Source: a virus
Virus record (IMG/VR): IMGVR_UViG_3300017727_000064
Location: 1 to 34,047 of that record
Length of the DNA stretch: 34,047 bases
Strand: one strand, 5' to 3'
The notes below the pieces were generated by a model. That model made no database searches, was not told where the DNA came from, and saw nothing but the letters and a program-made list of their open reading frames with translations. Shown here one piece after another: positions 1-7,500 of the stretch (positions are counted from its first letter, which is position 1; each line of letters begins with the position of its first letter). The translations under genes and the position numbers were made by a program.

Positions 1-1
1 C

Positions 2-325
2 GTTACAAGATCAGATGTTGGCTATGCTAAGTATGGTAGAACATTACACGATGAAAGAACAGGTGGACATAAAGATTTAGCTGGATATTTAAACGATGTT
101 CAAGAAGAGTTAATGGATGCTATACTTTATATTCAAGCTGCTAAAGAAGAGCTTAATGATAAGTCTGTTAATGAAGCTATTGAAGAAGTTAATAAAGCTA
201 GTTTTAGACCACCACATCCATCACATGCTTCGTCAGCTCAATTAGACTGGGATGATGAGAATATACTAGGTGTTAACTCACCTTTACCAGGCGAAGAAAA
301 TGAAGATGCGATCTCGCCGGTATAA
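2..325 (+). CDS. MazG-like all-alpha nucleotide pyrophosphohydrolase-type protein, 5'-truncated
   Basis: The reading frame is open from base 2, so the gene begins before the window; 107 residues are visible. An ATG at 113 is internal and should not be taken as the start. The visible N-terminal part contains KYGRTL, an acidic helix with QEELMDAILYI and then a helix ending AAKEEL. This resembles short phage proteins of the all-alpha NTP pyrophosphatase type, in which the E-E-x-x-D helix holds metal. The last 45 residues are a low-complexity acidic tail. The next gene overlaps its end by 26 bases and a ribonucleotide reductase lies downstream, which suits a role in cleaning or balancing nucleotide pools. 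The family call rests on one helix pattern and is tentative; a generic phage hypothetical is the alternative. Confidence 0.55.
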   Translation, partial: VTRSDVGYAKYGRTLHDERTGGHKDLAGYLNDVQEELMDAILYIQAAKEELNDKSVNEAIEEVNKASFRPPHPSHASSAQLDWDDENILGVNSPLPGEENEDAISPV

Positions 326-755
326 GAAACAAGGTCCTGTTAGATCTAAAAAGGTCAAACACGACGGCATAACGTTTCAGTCAGGTCTTGAAAAATACAT
401 GTACATAGCTTTAAAAAAAGCTAAGATAAAGGCTAAATATGAGGGGCAAACTTACGAGCTTGTCCCTTCTTTTAACTTTAAAAATAAATGTTATGAAAGA
501 CAAGCAAACTCTAAAGGAGAGTTTAAAGATAGAAGCGATAAAAAAATACGCGGCATACGTTATACGCCTGATTTTATTGGAGATAACTTCATCATTGAAT
601 GTAAAGGTAGACCTAACGAGTCTTTCCCAATACGTTGGAAATTATTTAAAAAATATATTGCATATAAAATGCCGCAGTATTCGTTATATAAACCTCAAAA
701 TCAAAAGGAATGCGACGAAACCGTGAGCTTAATTCTTGGGAAAGAAAAGATTTAG
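300..755 (+). CDS. PDDEXK nuclease, T7 endonuclease I-like (Holliday junction resolvase type)
   Basis: This 151-residue protein carries the metal-dependent nuclease signature: Glu31 in FQSGLEKY, Asp91 in YTPDF, and Glu100-x-Lys102 in IIECKG. The order E, PD, ExK and the small size match T7 endonuclease I and the related phage resolvases, which cut branched DNA during recombination, packaging and host DNA breakdown. The first 20 residues are very basic (RSRRYKKQ, RSKKVK), fitting DNA contact. An ATG at 270 is also in frame, but 300 is preferred because the extension reads as a shadow of the upstream gene and a weak AGGCGAAG lies just before 300; the ATG at 306 is also possible. It overlaps the MazG-like gene by 26 bases and the next ORF by 46. 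Substrate specificity cannot be told from sequence. Confidence 0.8.
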   Translation: MKMRSRRYKKQGPVRSKKVKHDGITFQSGLEKYMYIALKKAKIKAKYEGQTYELVPSFNFKNKCYERQANSKGEFKDRSDKKIRGIRYTPDFIGDNFIIECKGRPNESFPIRWKLFKKYIAYKMPQYSLYKPQNQKECDETVSLILGKEKI

Positions 756-904
756 CAAGAAGAAAATATGCCGAGCGTCAATTACAGAAGTTCATAGACT
801 GGAGTATTGAAGCTAAAGGTTATTTAAAATATAAAGACTTAATTAAATATTCAAAAAAATATGGCGAAACTAACGTTATTACCGTATCGAGAAAGAACCC
901 GTAG
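710..904 (+). CDS. small basic protein of unknown function
   Basis: A 64-residue ORF rich in Lys and Arg, predicted mostly helical (RKYAERQLQKFIDWSIEA, then YLKYKDLIKYSKKYG). No family is recognised. It starts 46 bases inside the endonuclease gene with AAGGA directly before the ATG, which is too close for normal ribosome binding, so the start is uncertain. Its end overlaps the 44-aa ORF that follows. Its place in an unbroken chain of overlapping phage genes, and a composition unlike random sequence, support it being real. A small DNA- or RNA-binding accessory protein is possible, but that is only a guess from charge. Confidence 0.55.
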   Translation: MRRNRELNSWERKDLARRKYAERQLQKFIDWSIEAKGYLKYKDLIKYSKKYGETNVITVSRKNP

Positions 905-995
905 AAAAAGACCTGGTGTTCACTCTAAAAGTAAAACATCTAATTCAAAAAATAGTGTTAACTATAAGAAAAAATATATAGGACAAGGAAGATGA
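861..995 (+). CDS. small basic phage protein ending YIGQGR (44 aa)
   Basis: A 44-residue ORF beginning MAKLTLLPYRERTRRKRPG and ending KKKYIGQGR, strongly basic with a Ser/Asn/Lys-rich middle. Its TGA overlaps the ATG of the next gene as ATGA at 992-995, and its start lies 44 bases inside the previous ORF, so it fits exactly between two neighbours in a coupled chain. Short basic proteins of this kind, with an Arg/Lys-Pro-Gly-x-His segment and a Tyr-x-Gly-Gln-Gly-Arg end, occur in nucleotide-metabolism blocks of marine phages as I recall them. Function is unknown; the charge suggests nucleic-acid binding. It is likely to be missed by gene callers with a 60-codon cutoff. Confidence 0.65.
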   Translation: MAKLTLLPYRERTRRKRPGVHSKSKTSNSKNSVNYKKKYIGQGR

Positions 996-1207
996 AAGGG
1001 CAGACTTTAATAGAAATGAAAAATAAAGTTCAATCACTAACAAATGTAGTTCAGCATTTGTATACTGAGGTTGAATACTTAAGAACAGTATCATTTGGTA
1101 CATTAGAAACAATGAAGCATATGTCAGAATATGAAGATGCTTTAGGTAAAGTTAAAAACAAAGTAAAAGAAACAAGCGATGGAGATAAGCAACAAGATAC
1201 TAAGTGA
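992..1207 (+). CDS. small coiled-coil protein of unknown function
   Basis: A 71-residue protein with one long helix carrying heptad-spaced hydrophobics (MKNKVQSLTNVVQHLYTEVE followed by YLRTVSF) and a charged Lys/Asp/Gln tail. It should form a coiled coil. An AAGGA at 985-989 sits close upstream of the ATG, one of the few Shine-Dalgarno-like sequences here. It is coupled on both sides: ATGA overlap with the 44-aa ORF, and its last 29 bases overlap the start of the ribonucleotide reductase gene. No family is recognised; the position suggests an accessory to reductase expression or function, but nothing in the sequence proves this. Confidence 0.65.
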   Translation: MKGQTLIEMKNKVQSLTNVVQHLYTEVEYLRTVSFGTLETMKHMSEYEDALGKVKNKVKETSDGDKQQDTK

Positions 1208-3041
1208 TATAACTGTTTATATGAAGTATGCTAAGTACATACCAGAATTAAATAGAAGAGAAACATGGGAAGAACTAGTTACTAGAAACAAGAACATGCA
1301 CATTAAGAAATATCCTGATCTTGCTGAGTCTATTGAAAAAGCTTATAAATTAGTATATGAAAAGAAAGTTTTACCAAGTATGCGTTCGCTACAGTTCGGA
1401 GGTAAACCAATTGAAATCTCGCCTAATAGAGTTTATAATTGTGCTTATCTACCTATTGATAGCACTGAGTGTTTCCATGAAATAATGTTTTTATTACTAG
1501 GTGGTACTGGTGTAGGTTACTCTGTTCAACGACATCACGTTGATAAGTTACCTGCAGTTAACCAACCTTATAGTAAAAGAACTAGAAGACATTTAATTGG
1601 TGACAGTATTGAAGGCTGGGCTGACGCAATAAAGATATTAATCACATCTTATATGGGCTCTAAGAGATCATCTAAGATTATATTTGATTATTCTGATATA
1701 AGACCAAAGGGCGCACAATTAGTTACGTCTGGTGGCAAAGCGCCAGGTCCACAACCTTTAAAAGAGTGTGTTGTAAAAGTACAAGGAATACTACAAGATG
1801 TAGAAGACGGAGATAAATTAACTACAATACAAGCTCACGATATTGTTTGTCATATAGCTGATGCTGTATTAGCGGGTGGTATACGTAGAGCAGCTTTAAT
1901 TAGTTTGTTTTCTGCAGACGACGAAGCTATGATAGGTTGTAAGTCAGGTCACTGGTGGGAAGAGGCACCTCAACGAGGTCGCGCTAACAACTCAGCTGTA
2001 TTAATGAGACATAAAATAAGTAAACAATTTTTTATGGATCTATGGAAGCGTGTTGAGCTTTCAGGTGCAGGTGAACCAGGTATTTATTTTAATAATGATA
2101 AAGACTGGGGAACTAACCCCTGTTGTGAAATAGCATTAAGACCTTTTCAGTTTTGCAACCTATGTGAAGTAAACGCTAGTGATATAGTAGATCAAAATGA
2201 TTTTAACAAGAGATGTCAAGTAGCTTCTTTTATAGGTACACTACAGGCAGGCTACACTGACTTTCATTATTTAAGAGATGTATGGAAAGATACGACAGAG
2301 AAGGACGCCCTTATAGGTGTATCAATGACAGGAATAGGCTCTGCCGCTGTGCTGCAGTTGGATATGAAGGAAGCTGCAGATATAGTAGTAAACCAAAACA
2401 AAAAACTAGCTAAGTTAATTGGTATTAAACCCGCAGCTAGATGTACAACCGTGAAGCCTGCTGGGACAACATCTCTGGCACTAGGAACTTCATCTGGTAT
2501 TCACGCATGGCATAATGATTATTATGTCCGTAGAGTTAGAGTTGGTAAAAACGAAAGTATGTATAAATACTTAGTTGAAAACCATCCTGATTTAATTGAA
2601 GATGAATACTTTAGACCTCATGATACTGCTGTAATTAGTATACCACAAAAAGCTCCAGCTAATGCTATACTTAGAACTGAATCACCATTTGATTTGCTTG
2701 AACGTATAAAGAAAGTAGCAACTGAATGGGTTAAACCAGGTCACAAGCGTGGTAGTAATACTCACAATGTTTCAGCTACTGTTAGTTTAAAAGAAGATGA
2801 GTGGGATAAAGCAGGTGATTGGATGTGGGAAAATAGGGATTATTACAACGGACTATCTGTATTACCTTATGATGGTGGTACATACACTCAAGCACCATTT
2901 GAAGATATAGATAAATCTAAATACGAAACTATGATGAAAAGTTTAACTGATGTTAGTCTTACTGATATAGTAGAAGTTGAAGATGAAACTGATCTAGCTG
3001 GTGAATTAGCTTGTGCAGGAGGCGCATGTGAGATAGTATGA
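1179..3041 (+). CDS. nrdJ: class II (adenosylcobalamin-dependent) ribonucleoside-triphosphate reductase
   Basis: Reduces ribonucleoside triphosphates to deoxyribonucleotides for phage DNA synthesis, without oxygen dependence or a second subunit. The 620 residues run from RRETWEELVTR to a C-terminal redox pair Cys612/Cys617 in CAGGACEIV. Active-site residues follow the monomeric Lactobacillus leichmannii type: Asn313, thiyl Cys315 and Glu317 in NPCCEIALRP, with Cys88 (VYNCAYLPID) and Cys326 (FCNL) as the redox pair. The class II signature AGGIRRAALISL is present. It is shorter than the roughly 740-residue Lactobacillus enzyme, as usual for viral versions. Two extra cysteines, Cys316 where Gly is common and Cys329 where Ser is common, stand at the active site. 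The start at 1179 overlaps the previous gene by 29 bases and has no Shine-Dalgarno; the ATGs are otherwise consistent with a full-length family N terminus. Confidence 0.95.
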   Translation: MEISNKILSDITVYMKYAKYIPELNRRETWEELVTRNKNMHIKKYPDLAESIEKAYKLVYEKKVLPSMRSLQFGGKPIEISPNRVYNCAYLPIDSTECFHEIMFLLLGGTGVGYSVQRHHVDKLPAVNQPYSKRTRRHLIGDSIEGWADAIKILITSYMGSKRSSKIIFDYSDIRPKGAQLVTSGGKAPGPQPLKECVVKVQGILQDVEDGDKLTTIQAHDIVCHIADAVLAGGIRRAALISLFSADDEAMIGCKSGHWWEEAPQRGRANNSAVLMRHKISKQFFMDLWKRVELSGAGEPGIYFNNDKDWGTNPCCEIALRPFQFCNLCEVNASDIVDQNDFNKRCQVASFIGTLQAGYTDFHYLRDVWKDTTEKDALIGVSMTGIGSAAVLQLDMKEAADIVVNQNKKLAKLIGIKPAARCTTVKPAGTTSLALGTSSGIHAWHNDYYVRRVRVGKNESMYKYLVENHPDLIEDEYFRPHDTAVISIPQKAPANAILRTESPFDLLERIKKVATEWVKPGHKRGSNTHNVSATVSLKEDEWDKAGDWMWENRDYYNGLSVLPYDGGTYTQAPFEDIDKSKYETMMKSLTDVSLTDIVEVEDETDLAGELACAGGACEIV

Positions 3042-3193
3042 AAAAGTTAATGATAATAGGAGGAATAGGCATGATTACAATGGCTAGCACTAATATGATA
3101 TGGCATAAGCAAAAACCAAAGTTTGGGCCAAATGAATTAGCAATAGCAGTTGGTGCTGTCACACTATCAGTCGGAGTCACTATAAGATTTTGA
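3038..3193 (+). CDS. small two-helix membrane protein (51 aa)
   Basis: A 51-residue ORF starting in an ATGA overlap with the reductase stop and ending in a TTGA overlap with the next ORF. It has a Lys-Lys start and hydrophobic segment at about residues 4-18 (LMIIGGIGMITMAS), a basic-aromatic turn (WHKQKPKFG) and a second hydrophobic segment at about 35-49 (LAIAVGAVTLSVGVTI). It therefore looks like a hairpin membrane protein. Size and topology would fit a small holin-like or other membrane-acting phage protein, but no lysin is adjacent and no holin family is recognised, so function stays open. It is too short for most ORF cutoffs; the exact start/stop overlaps on both sides support it. Confidence 0.6.
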   Translation: MKKLMIIGGIGMITMASTNMIWHKQKPKFGPNELAIAVGAVTLSVGVTIRF

Positions 3194-3384
3194 GAAGCTC
3201 TTGGTTAAATGCCTATAATTTAATGATAGGCAAAACAACTTATGATGAGTTGTCTAAAAATAAAATGTTTTATTTACCTGTTGATCATGAAGATCCAGAA
3301 GTATTATTAAGATACTTTGAAGGTGAAGAAGAATATGAAAAATGTCAAACAATAAAAAAACTAAAAGATGTGCGAATATTGTAA
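3190..3384 (+). CDS. small acidic protein of unknown function
   Basis: A 64-residue ORF, acidic in its second half, with a core YDELSKNKMFYLPVDHEDPE then a Leu/Tyr/Phe/Glu-rich helix (LLRYFEGEEEYEKCQ). The longest reading uses a TTG at 3190 that overlaps the upstream stop as TTGA; an ATG at 3223 gives a 53-residue version beginning just before the conserved-looking core and may be the true start. No family is recognised. It is the last ordinary gene of the + strand block, 28 bases before the terminator stem. Confidence 0.55.
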   Translation: MRSSWLNAYNLMIGKTTYDELSKNKMFYLPVDHEDPEVLLRYFEGEEEYEKCQTIKKLKDVRIL

Positions 3385-3406
3385 TGGCTACTGCGGTAGC
3401 TGCTAA
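3368..3406 (+). CDS. possible 12-residue Cys-rich micro-ORF
   Basis: ATG at 3368 to TAA at 3406 encodes MCEYCNGYCGSC, with four cysteines spaced C-x2-C-x3-C-x2-C, like a minimal zinc or metal knuckle. It overlaps the preceding ORF by 17 bases in another frame and ends just before the terminator. A 5-bp stem with a TGCG loop (3387-3400) lies inside it. No clear ribosome-binding site is visible. Twelve codons can arise by chance, so the cysteine density is the only real argument. Confidence 0.25.
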   Translation: MCEYCNGYCGSC

Positions 3407-3412
3407 ATAATA

Positions 3413-3437
3413 AAAGGGGATCATTACGATCCCCTTT
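3413..3437 (+). terminator. bidirectional intrinsic terminator between convergent blocks
   Basis: A perfect 10-bp stem AAAGGGGATC/GATCCCCTTT with loop ATTAC. It lies between the last + strand ORF and the last - strand gene (stop at 3485). The A-rich left arm with flanking TAATA gives a U-rich tail on the - strand, and TTTCTT follows on the + strand, so it can stop both transcripts. Confidence 0.85.
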
Positions 3438-3446
3438 CTTGGTTAC

Positions 3447-3486
3447 AGGAACTTTTGGGTATGGTGCCCAGTTATATCGTGTTCCT
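3447..3486. repeat. nested inverted repeats in the convergent gap
   Basis: Outer arms AGGAAC (3447-3452) and GTTCCT (3481-3486) enclose an inner stem TGGG/CCCA (3456-3459 and 3467-3470) with a 7-base loop. The right arm runs 2 bases into the stop of the DUF5872-like gene. It could be a second 3'-end structure protecting or ending one of the convergent transcripts. Short arms make chance possible. Confidence 0.35.
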
Positions 3487-3826
3487 ATGATACGTTGCTG
3501 CTAGAGCTTCTACGTTTGCCCATGCCAACTTTCTTTTTAGCTTTAGTAACTTTTTGTTTTTCACCTTTACTCATTTCGTTCCAAGACTTAGGCGAGTCTT
3601 TACTAACTCTTTTAGATGGTCTACACACTTTAGTATCTTTATTTTTTTCAGATCCACAAACATTTCCTTTTTCATCTTTCCACTCTTCTTTAAACCAACG
3701 CTTTAAGTTTGAGCCTTTTTTAGTTTTACGAACAGCAGACAAGGGCGATCTTGAAGATGCCATGTACATTTCTGATGAGTCTTTTTTATTTTCAAATAAC
3801 TCTCTCCATTTAAGCTTTGCTTTCAT
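3485..3826 (-). CDS. DUF5872-like small basic protein
   Basis: A 113-residue, very basic protein. The core at about residues 41-72 reads LKRWFKEEWKDEKGNVCG, then a second cysteine in VCRPSKR (Cys57 and Cys68), followed by a Pro-Lys-x-Trp segment (SPKSWNEMSKGEKQKV) and a Lys/Arg/Ser tail. The W...W-x-x-x-x-G-x-x-CG...CRPS pattern matches what I know as DUF5872, found in phages and some large DNA viruses. Its function is unknown. It is the last gene of the late - strand operon and overlaps the phosphatase gene by ATGA at 3823-3826, so both should be co-translated. The basic tail would suit nucleic-acid binding or packaging with DNA, but this is inference. Confidence 0.65.
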   Translation of the reverse strand: MKAKLKWRELFENKKDSSEMYMASSRSPLSAVRKTKKGSNLKRWFKEEWKDEKGNVCGSEKNKDTKVCRPSKRVSKDSPKSWNEMSKGEKQKVTKAKKKVGMGKRRSSSSNVS

Positions 3827-4350
3827 ACGTTACCTTTTAAATGTTTAGCCATATCTAAACCTAATTTTTTACCTATTTCACTATCAGATTTATAATGTGC
3901 TCTAGCTATATTTCTACTATCAGATATATCTTTAGCTTTCTGATCTAGTTCTTTTGATTTTTCTGGATATTTATCTTTTAACATTTCAGATATTAAATAA
4001 CCTTGAGTTGAATGACCAGAAGGATATGAAGGAGTCTTCATAGAGTCTAGCTCTATATCTTTTAACTTAACACCAAAGTTTTTAGCTAACTCTTTAGGCC
4101 TTGGTCTATTAAAATATTTCTTCAACTTTAGTATTATAGGCTGAGATTCGTCTACTAAATTTTTAACCTGCTTGTCTTCGCCAACAATAGGCTTATAAGC
4201 TTTGATTAAGTTGTCGTTATCTTTAACAAAAGATTCATCTGATCTTAGCTTATCAATATCTTTTATTTCTTTAAAAGTCTCTAAAGAATTATCTTTAGGT
4301 GGCTTTATTTTTTTGTACTTACTATAGTCAAAGTCTTTTAACTTAGCCAT
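3823..4350 (-). CDS. PAP2-superfamily (class A acid phosphatase-like) phosphatase
   Basis: All three catalytic motifs of the PAP2/haloperoxidase fold are present in order: K-x6-RP (Lys77 to Arg84-Pro85, KKYFNRPRP), PSGH (residues 110-113) and SR-x5-H-x3-D (Ser145, Arg146, His152, Asp156). The histidines His113 and His152 would act as acid/base and phospho-enzyme nucleophile. At 175 residues there is no signal peptide and no transmembrane segment, so it looks like a soluble enzyme of the PhoN type rather than a lipid phosphatase. The first 60 residues are charged and unassigned. It lies 1 base after the 52-aa gene and overlaps the DUF5872-like gene by 4, at the end of the ejection-protein operon. 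The substrate is unknown: nucleotides, pyrophosphate or a phosphomonoester are all possible. Confidence 0.85.
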   Translation of the reverse strand: MAKLKDFDYSKYKKIKPPKDNSLETFKEIKDIDKLRSDESFVKDNDNLIKAYKPIVGEDKQVKNLVDESQPIILKLKKYFNRPRPKELAKNFGVKLKDIELDSMKTPSYPSGHSTQGYLISEMLKDKYPEKSKELDQKAKDISDSRNIARAHYKSDSEIGKKLGLDMAKHLKGNV

Positions 4351-4351
4351 A

Positions 4352-4510
4352 TTATTTTATATTTCCACCACGTTTTCTACACTTAGCTATATAACCGCTA
4401 GCATAAGCAGACGGAAATACATCGTACTTAGCTTTTGCTTTTTTATAACAAGCATCTTTTAAAGCTACAGGTGACTCGTACTTATTGAAAGGTGTTTTAC
4501 ATTTTCTCAT
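4352..4510 (-). CDS. small conserved Cys-containing protein with SAYASGYIAKCRK motif (52 aa)
   Basis: A 52-residue ORF from ATG at 4510 to TAA at 4352, overlapping the stop of the 2804-aa gene as ATGA and followed after 1 base by the phosphatase gene. It contains three cysteines (Cys4, Cys21, Cys44) and the segment VFPSAYASGYIAKCRKRGG at residues 31-49. This Pro-Ser-Ala-Tyr-Ala-Ser-Gly ... Cys-Arg-Lys segment recurs in phage proteins, alone or inside larger ones, as I recall it. Function is unknown. The basic, compact, Cys-containing sequence suggests a small nucleic-acid- or metal-binding domain. It would be missed by a 60-codon cutoff. Confidence 0.75.
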   Translation of the reverse strand: MRKCKTPFNKYESPVALKDACYKKAKAKYDVFPSAYASGYIAKCRKRGGNIK

Positions 4511-7500
4511 CTTCTTTTACTTTTATTTCTATTACTACTAGATCTAGAAGACTTAGTTCTACTACTTCTGCTTCTAGAGCTTTGTTTCTTTTCAGATTTT
4601 AATTGCCACTCTGGCCATCCTAATATCATCGCTACACTTTCCCACCACTCTTTTTCTTCTTCAAAAGCTCCAGTAAAATTATCATACTTTAATAAAGCTC
4701 TATCAAGAGGTATGTTTGTTGTTGCTGAAACTACTTTAGCACCTGCTAAATAAGCTGGATTATCAATAGCAAAACCTTTATCAATCATTTCTTGTCTACG
4801 CTTTTTACTATCAAACTGATAAGCAGCTCCTCTAATCTTAGATATTTTACTACTTATAGGTGGAGAAAACTGAAGCAACTTCCAAGTAGCGTCAACATAC
4901 TCTGGTCTAGATCTTTTAGATCTTTCATATATGTCTAATAATAAATTCTTAACAACAGAAGCAGATGCACCACCTATACCTAAACCTCTTAGCATTGAGT
5001 CAGACATACCATTAATAGTTCTATATACTTTCTTGTCATCTTCATCATCGTCTCCATCGCCAGCTCCAATAGCAAACAAGGCATTTTGAAGAGAGTTGAA
5101 TATTAAGTTTTGAACAAAGCCATAATAAGCTATTTTACTTACGTTAGTTTTCCAGTCTCCTCTACCAGCTATTAAATCTTGTATAGATCTTTTTTGTATT
5201 CTAGCATACTGCATTGGTGTGTTAGCAAACATTAATATTAAACGACCATAGTCGCTTGACTGTTGTTGGGATATTTTATCAGGCCTACTTGACTGTTGTG
5301 ATTCTTCTGATATTTCTTTCCACTCTCTTAACGCTTGTTCAGTAGCTTGCTTTTCATCAAGCCCACTGTTTTCCATTAGATCGTTTATTCTATTACGATA
5401 ATAAGTAGCACCACCAGCAGCTATAGCGAAACTATCAGCAAACTGAGTAGGTGCATAACCTTTTTCCATTATGTAAGCTATTGCTCCTTTAGCTTTATTT
5501 TTTGCAGTCTTTGCAGCGTCAGCTATTTCAGATTCAGTTACATTTATTCTTAAACCTTGTCTTCTGTCTTTTAAATAGTCAGAATTCATCAATGTCATAA
5601 AGTCTTTCCAATACTGAGGTTGATTAGCAAATGCAGCGCCAGCTTTTAAAGGATTATTAAAATTCCAATTAACATAGTTTATGGCAGATATAGTTTGAAG
5701 CACTGCAGATCTAGTGTTTAAGAACATTATAGCAGCATTAGATCCATTAATATAGTCTAATATCCTATTGCTAAGTCTAGTTCCTTCTGATGATCTGTTC
5801 TTACCAGTCTTAATACGCTTAATCATATTCTCTAGCGCATCTCTATATTTTCTTCCATACATAGCTTCTAGCTTATTTAAATTAGCTTCACTATATATCT
5901 TATCTATTCTTTGATTAAAATCTTCGTAATACTTATATCTTTTAGTAGTATTGAGAAGCTGTTGTATGTCTGTACTTAATGTTCCAGCAGTCCAACCACT
6001 AGCAGGCTCTGACCAGCCATCTCCTTTAGTTATTTTTAAAAGCTCTTCTGCAAATTCTATTAATTGAGGATCACTTTCAATAATCTCAGTCATTTCTTTT
6101 AAGTCTTCTGCATTTACTCCAGGTATATTAGTTATACCATTTTTATACCACAAGTAAACTCTTACGGCTTGCTCTTTTGTAAATCCTCCAATACTAGTAG
6201 ATTTATTTAAATCTTTAGGTATGTTTAAATCTTTTTTAAGTTTCTTAAAATCATTTATCAACTGTAGTCTATCAGCTCTTAAATCTCCATCAGCTTTTGC
6301 TAAAGGATCTAATAAATGTTTTTTATACCAAGACATTTGTAAATTACCTAATGGACCTTTAGCTAGGGTAGGATATATTAAACCTACTAAATCTTCAGCT
6401 GAATAAGGAATAAAGAATTTAAAGCTATCTTTGTCTTTGCCAAGAAGTCTACCTTTTTCTTTAGATATTTCCTTCTTAAACATAGGATCTTTTTTCATAG
6501 TTATTAGCTGATCAAACTCTTGATCTAACCCTTGTGAAAACTTTAACTTAGCTTGTTGTACTCTAGACTTGACGTCTAATACACTCATGGTATCTTGAAC
6601 AGCTTTAACATTTTGTAAAGCATCATCAGCAAAGTAAAAGTCGTTGTATCCTTCAGCCGCTTTATCTACTAGCCAGTTGGCTTTTGCTTCACCAGTAGAA
6701 TTACCTAAACCTATTATATTTTCTTTTTTAAATTCTAAACCTTCAGACTTTAAAAATTCATATATAGCTTCTTGAGATAGTGGTGACCTGGCTGTTAAAA
6801 CAAATAGATCTTCATTACCTCTAGCATCTTTTATTTTTTTAGCTAAATTAAATAGTGGACCTCGCTTGCCATCTCTTACAATGTCAAAATCTGTAAAATC
6901 CATTACAGCACCTTGTTCAACTAGTTGAGCTCCTTGCTCTGCAAATTGCTCAGCTGTAAGTTCACCCTCTGTTCCATCTGGCTTTGTCCAAAATACTAAA
7001 CTGTTACTTTGAGCTAGTGTATCATCAAAATCAAATACTCTAATTTTCTTTATTGGTTGATCTAACTTGTTAGCTAACCTTAACGCTTCATCTACACCAG
7101 CAGCTTTACTTAAAACATCTTCAGAAGTCATATCGTTAGAAACATTTAAAACTTTTGAATAGCTTAAGTCAGTAACATTTATACCTTTACTAGCTTTTAA
7201 ACCTGGAGCTGTTTTCAAAAACTCATCTAACCTTTGTTTAGCAACCTCTTGTGATATATCTCCATTTAATATTTGATATAGCAAGTCTTGTTGTTTAGAT
7301 ATAACAGATGGTGTTATTTGGTTTTCATCTACATTAATACCAAAGTTTTCAGCTACAGATTTACCATTGCTTTCTATAAGTATATTTGGATCTACACCTT
7401 TGTGTATCTTACCGTTTTCGTCTTCTCTAACTTGACTGTTTACATTTGGGTTAAAATATCTTATCCATATAGATTTAGTTCCCATTAAAATGTCATAAGC

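Noticed and set aside
270-299. Upstream ATG at 270 as the endonuclease start
   Set aside because: The added 10 residues lie wholly inside the preceding gene and the nuclease fold begins later; the ATG at 300 has better upstream sequence.
2959-3180. 73-codon - strand frame opposite the reductase end and the small membrane protein
   Set aside because: Antisense shadow of two coupled + strand genes, with no start context or family resemblance.
3495-3848. 117-codon open frame on the + strand opposite the DUF5872-like gene
   Set aside because: Its translation is Leu/Phe/Ser-rich antisense of a Lys/Glu/Arg-rich real gene, and it runs across the convergent terminator side in the wrong direction.
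7015-7032. DFDDTL read as part of a DFDGD-type RNA polymerase site, as in crAss-like virion polymerases
   Set aside because: Spacing of the following Thr, Lys and Asp-Asp motifs fits a HAD phosphatase, and no second polymerase barrel motif was seen.
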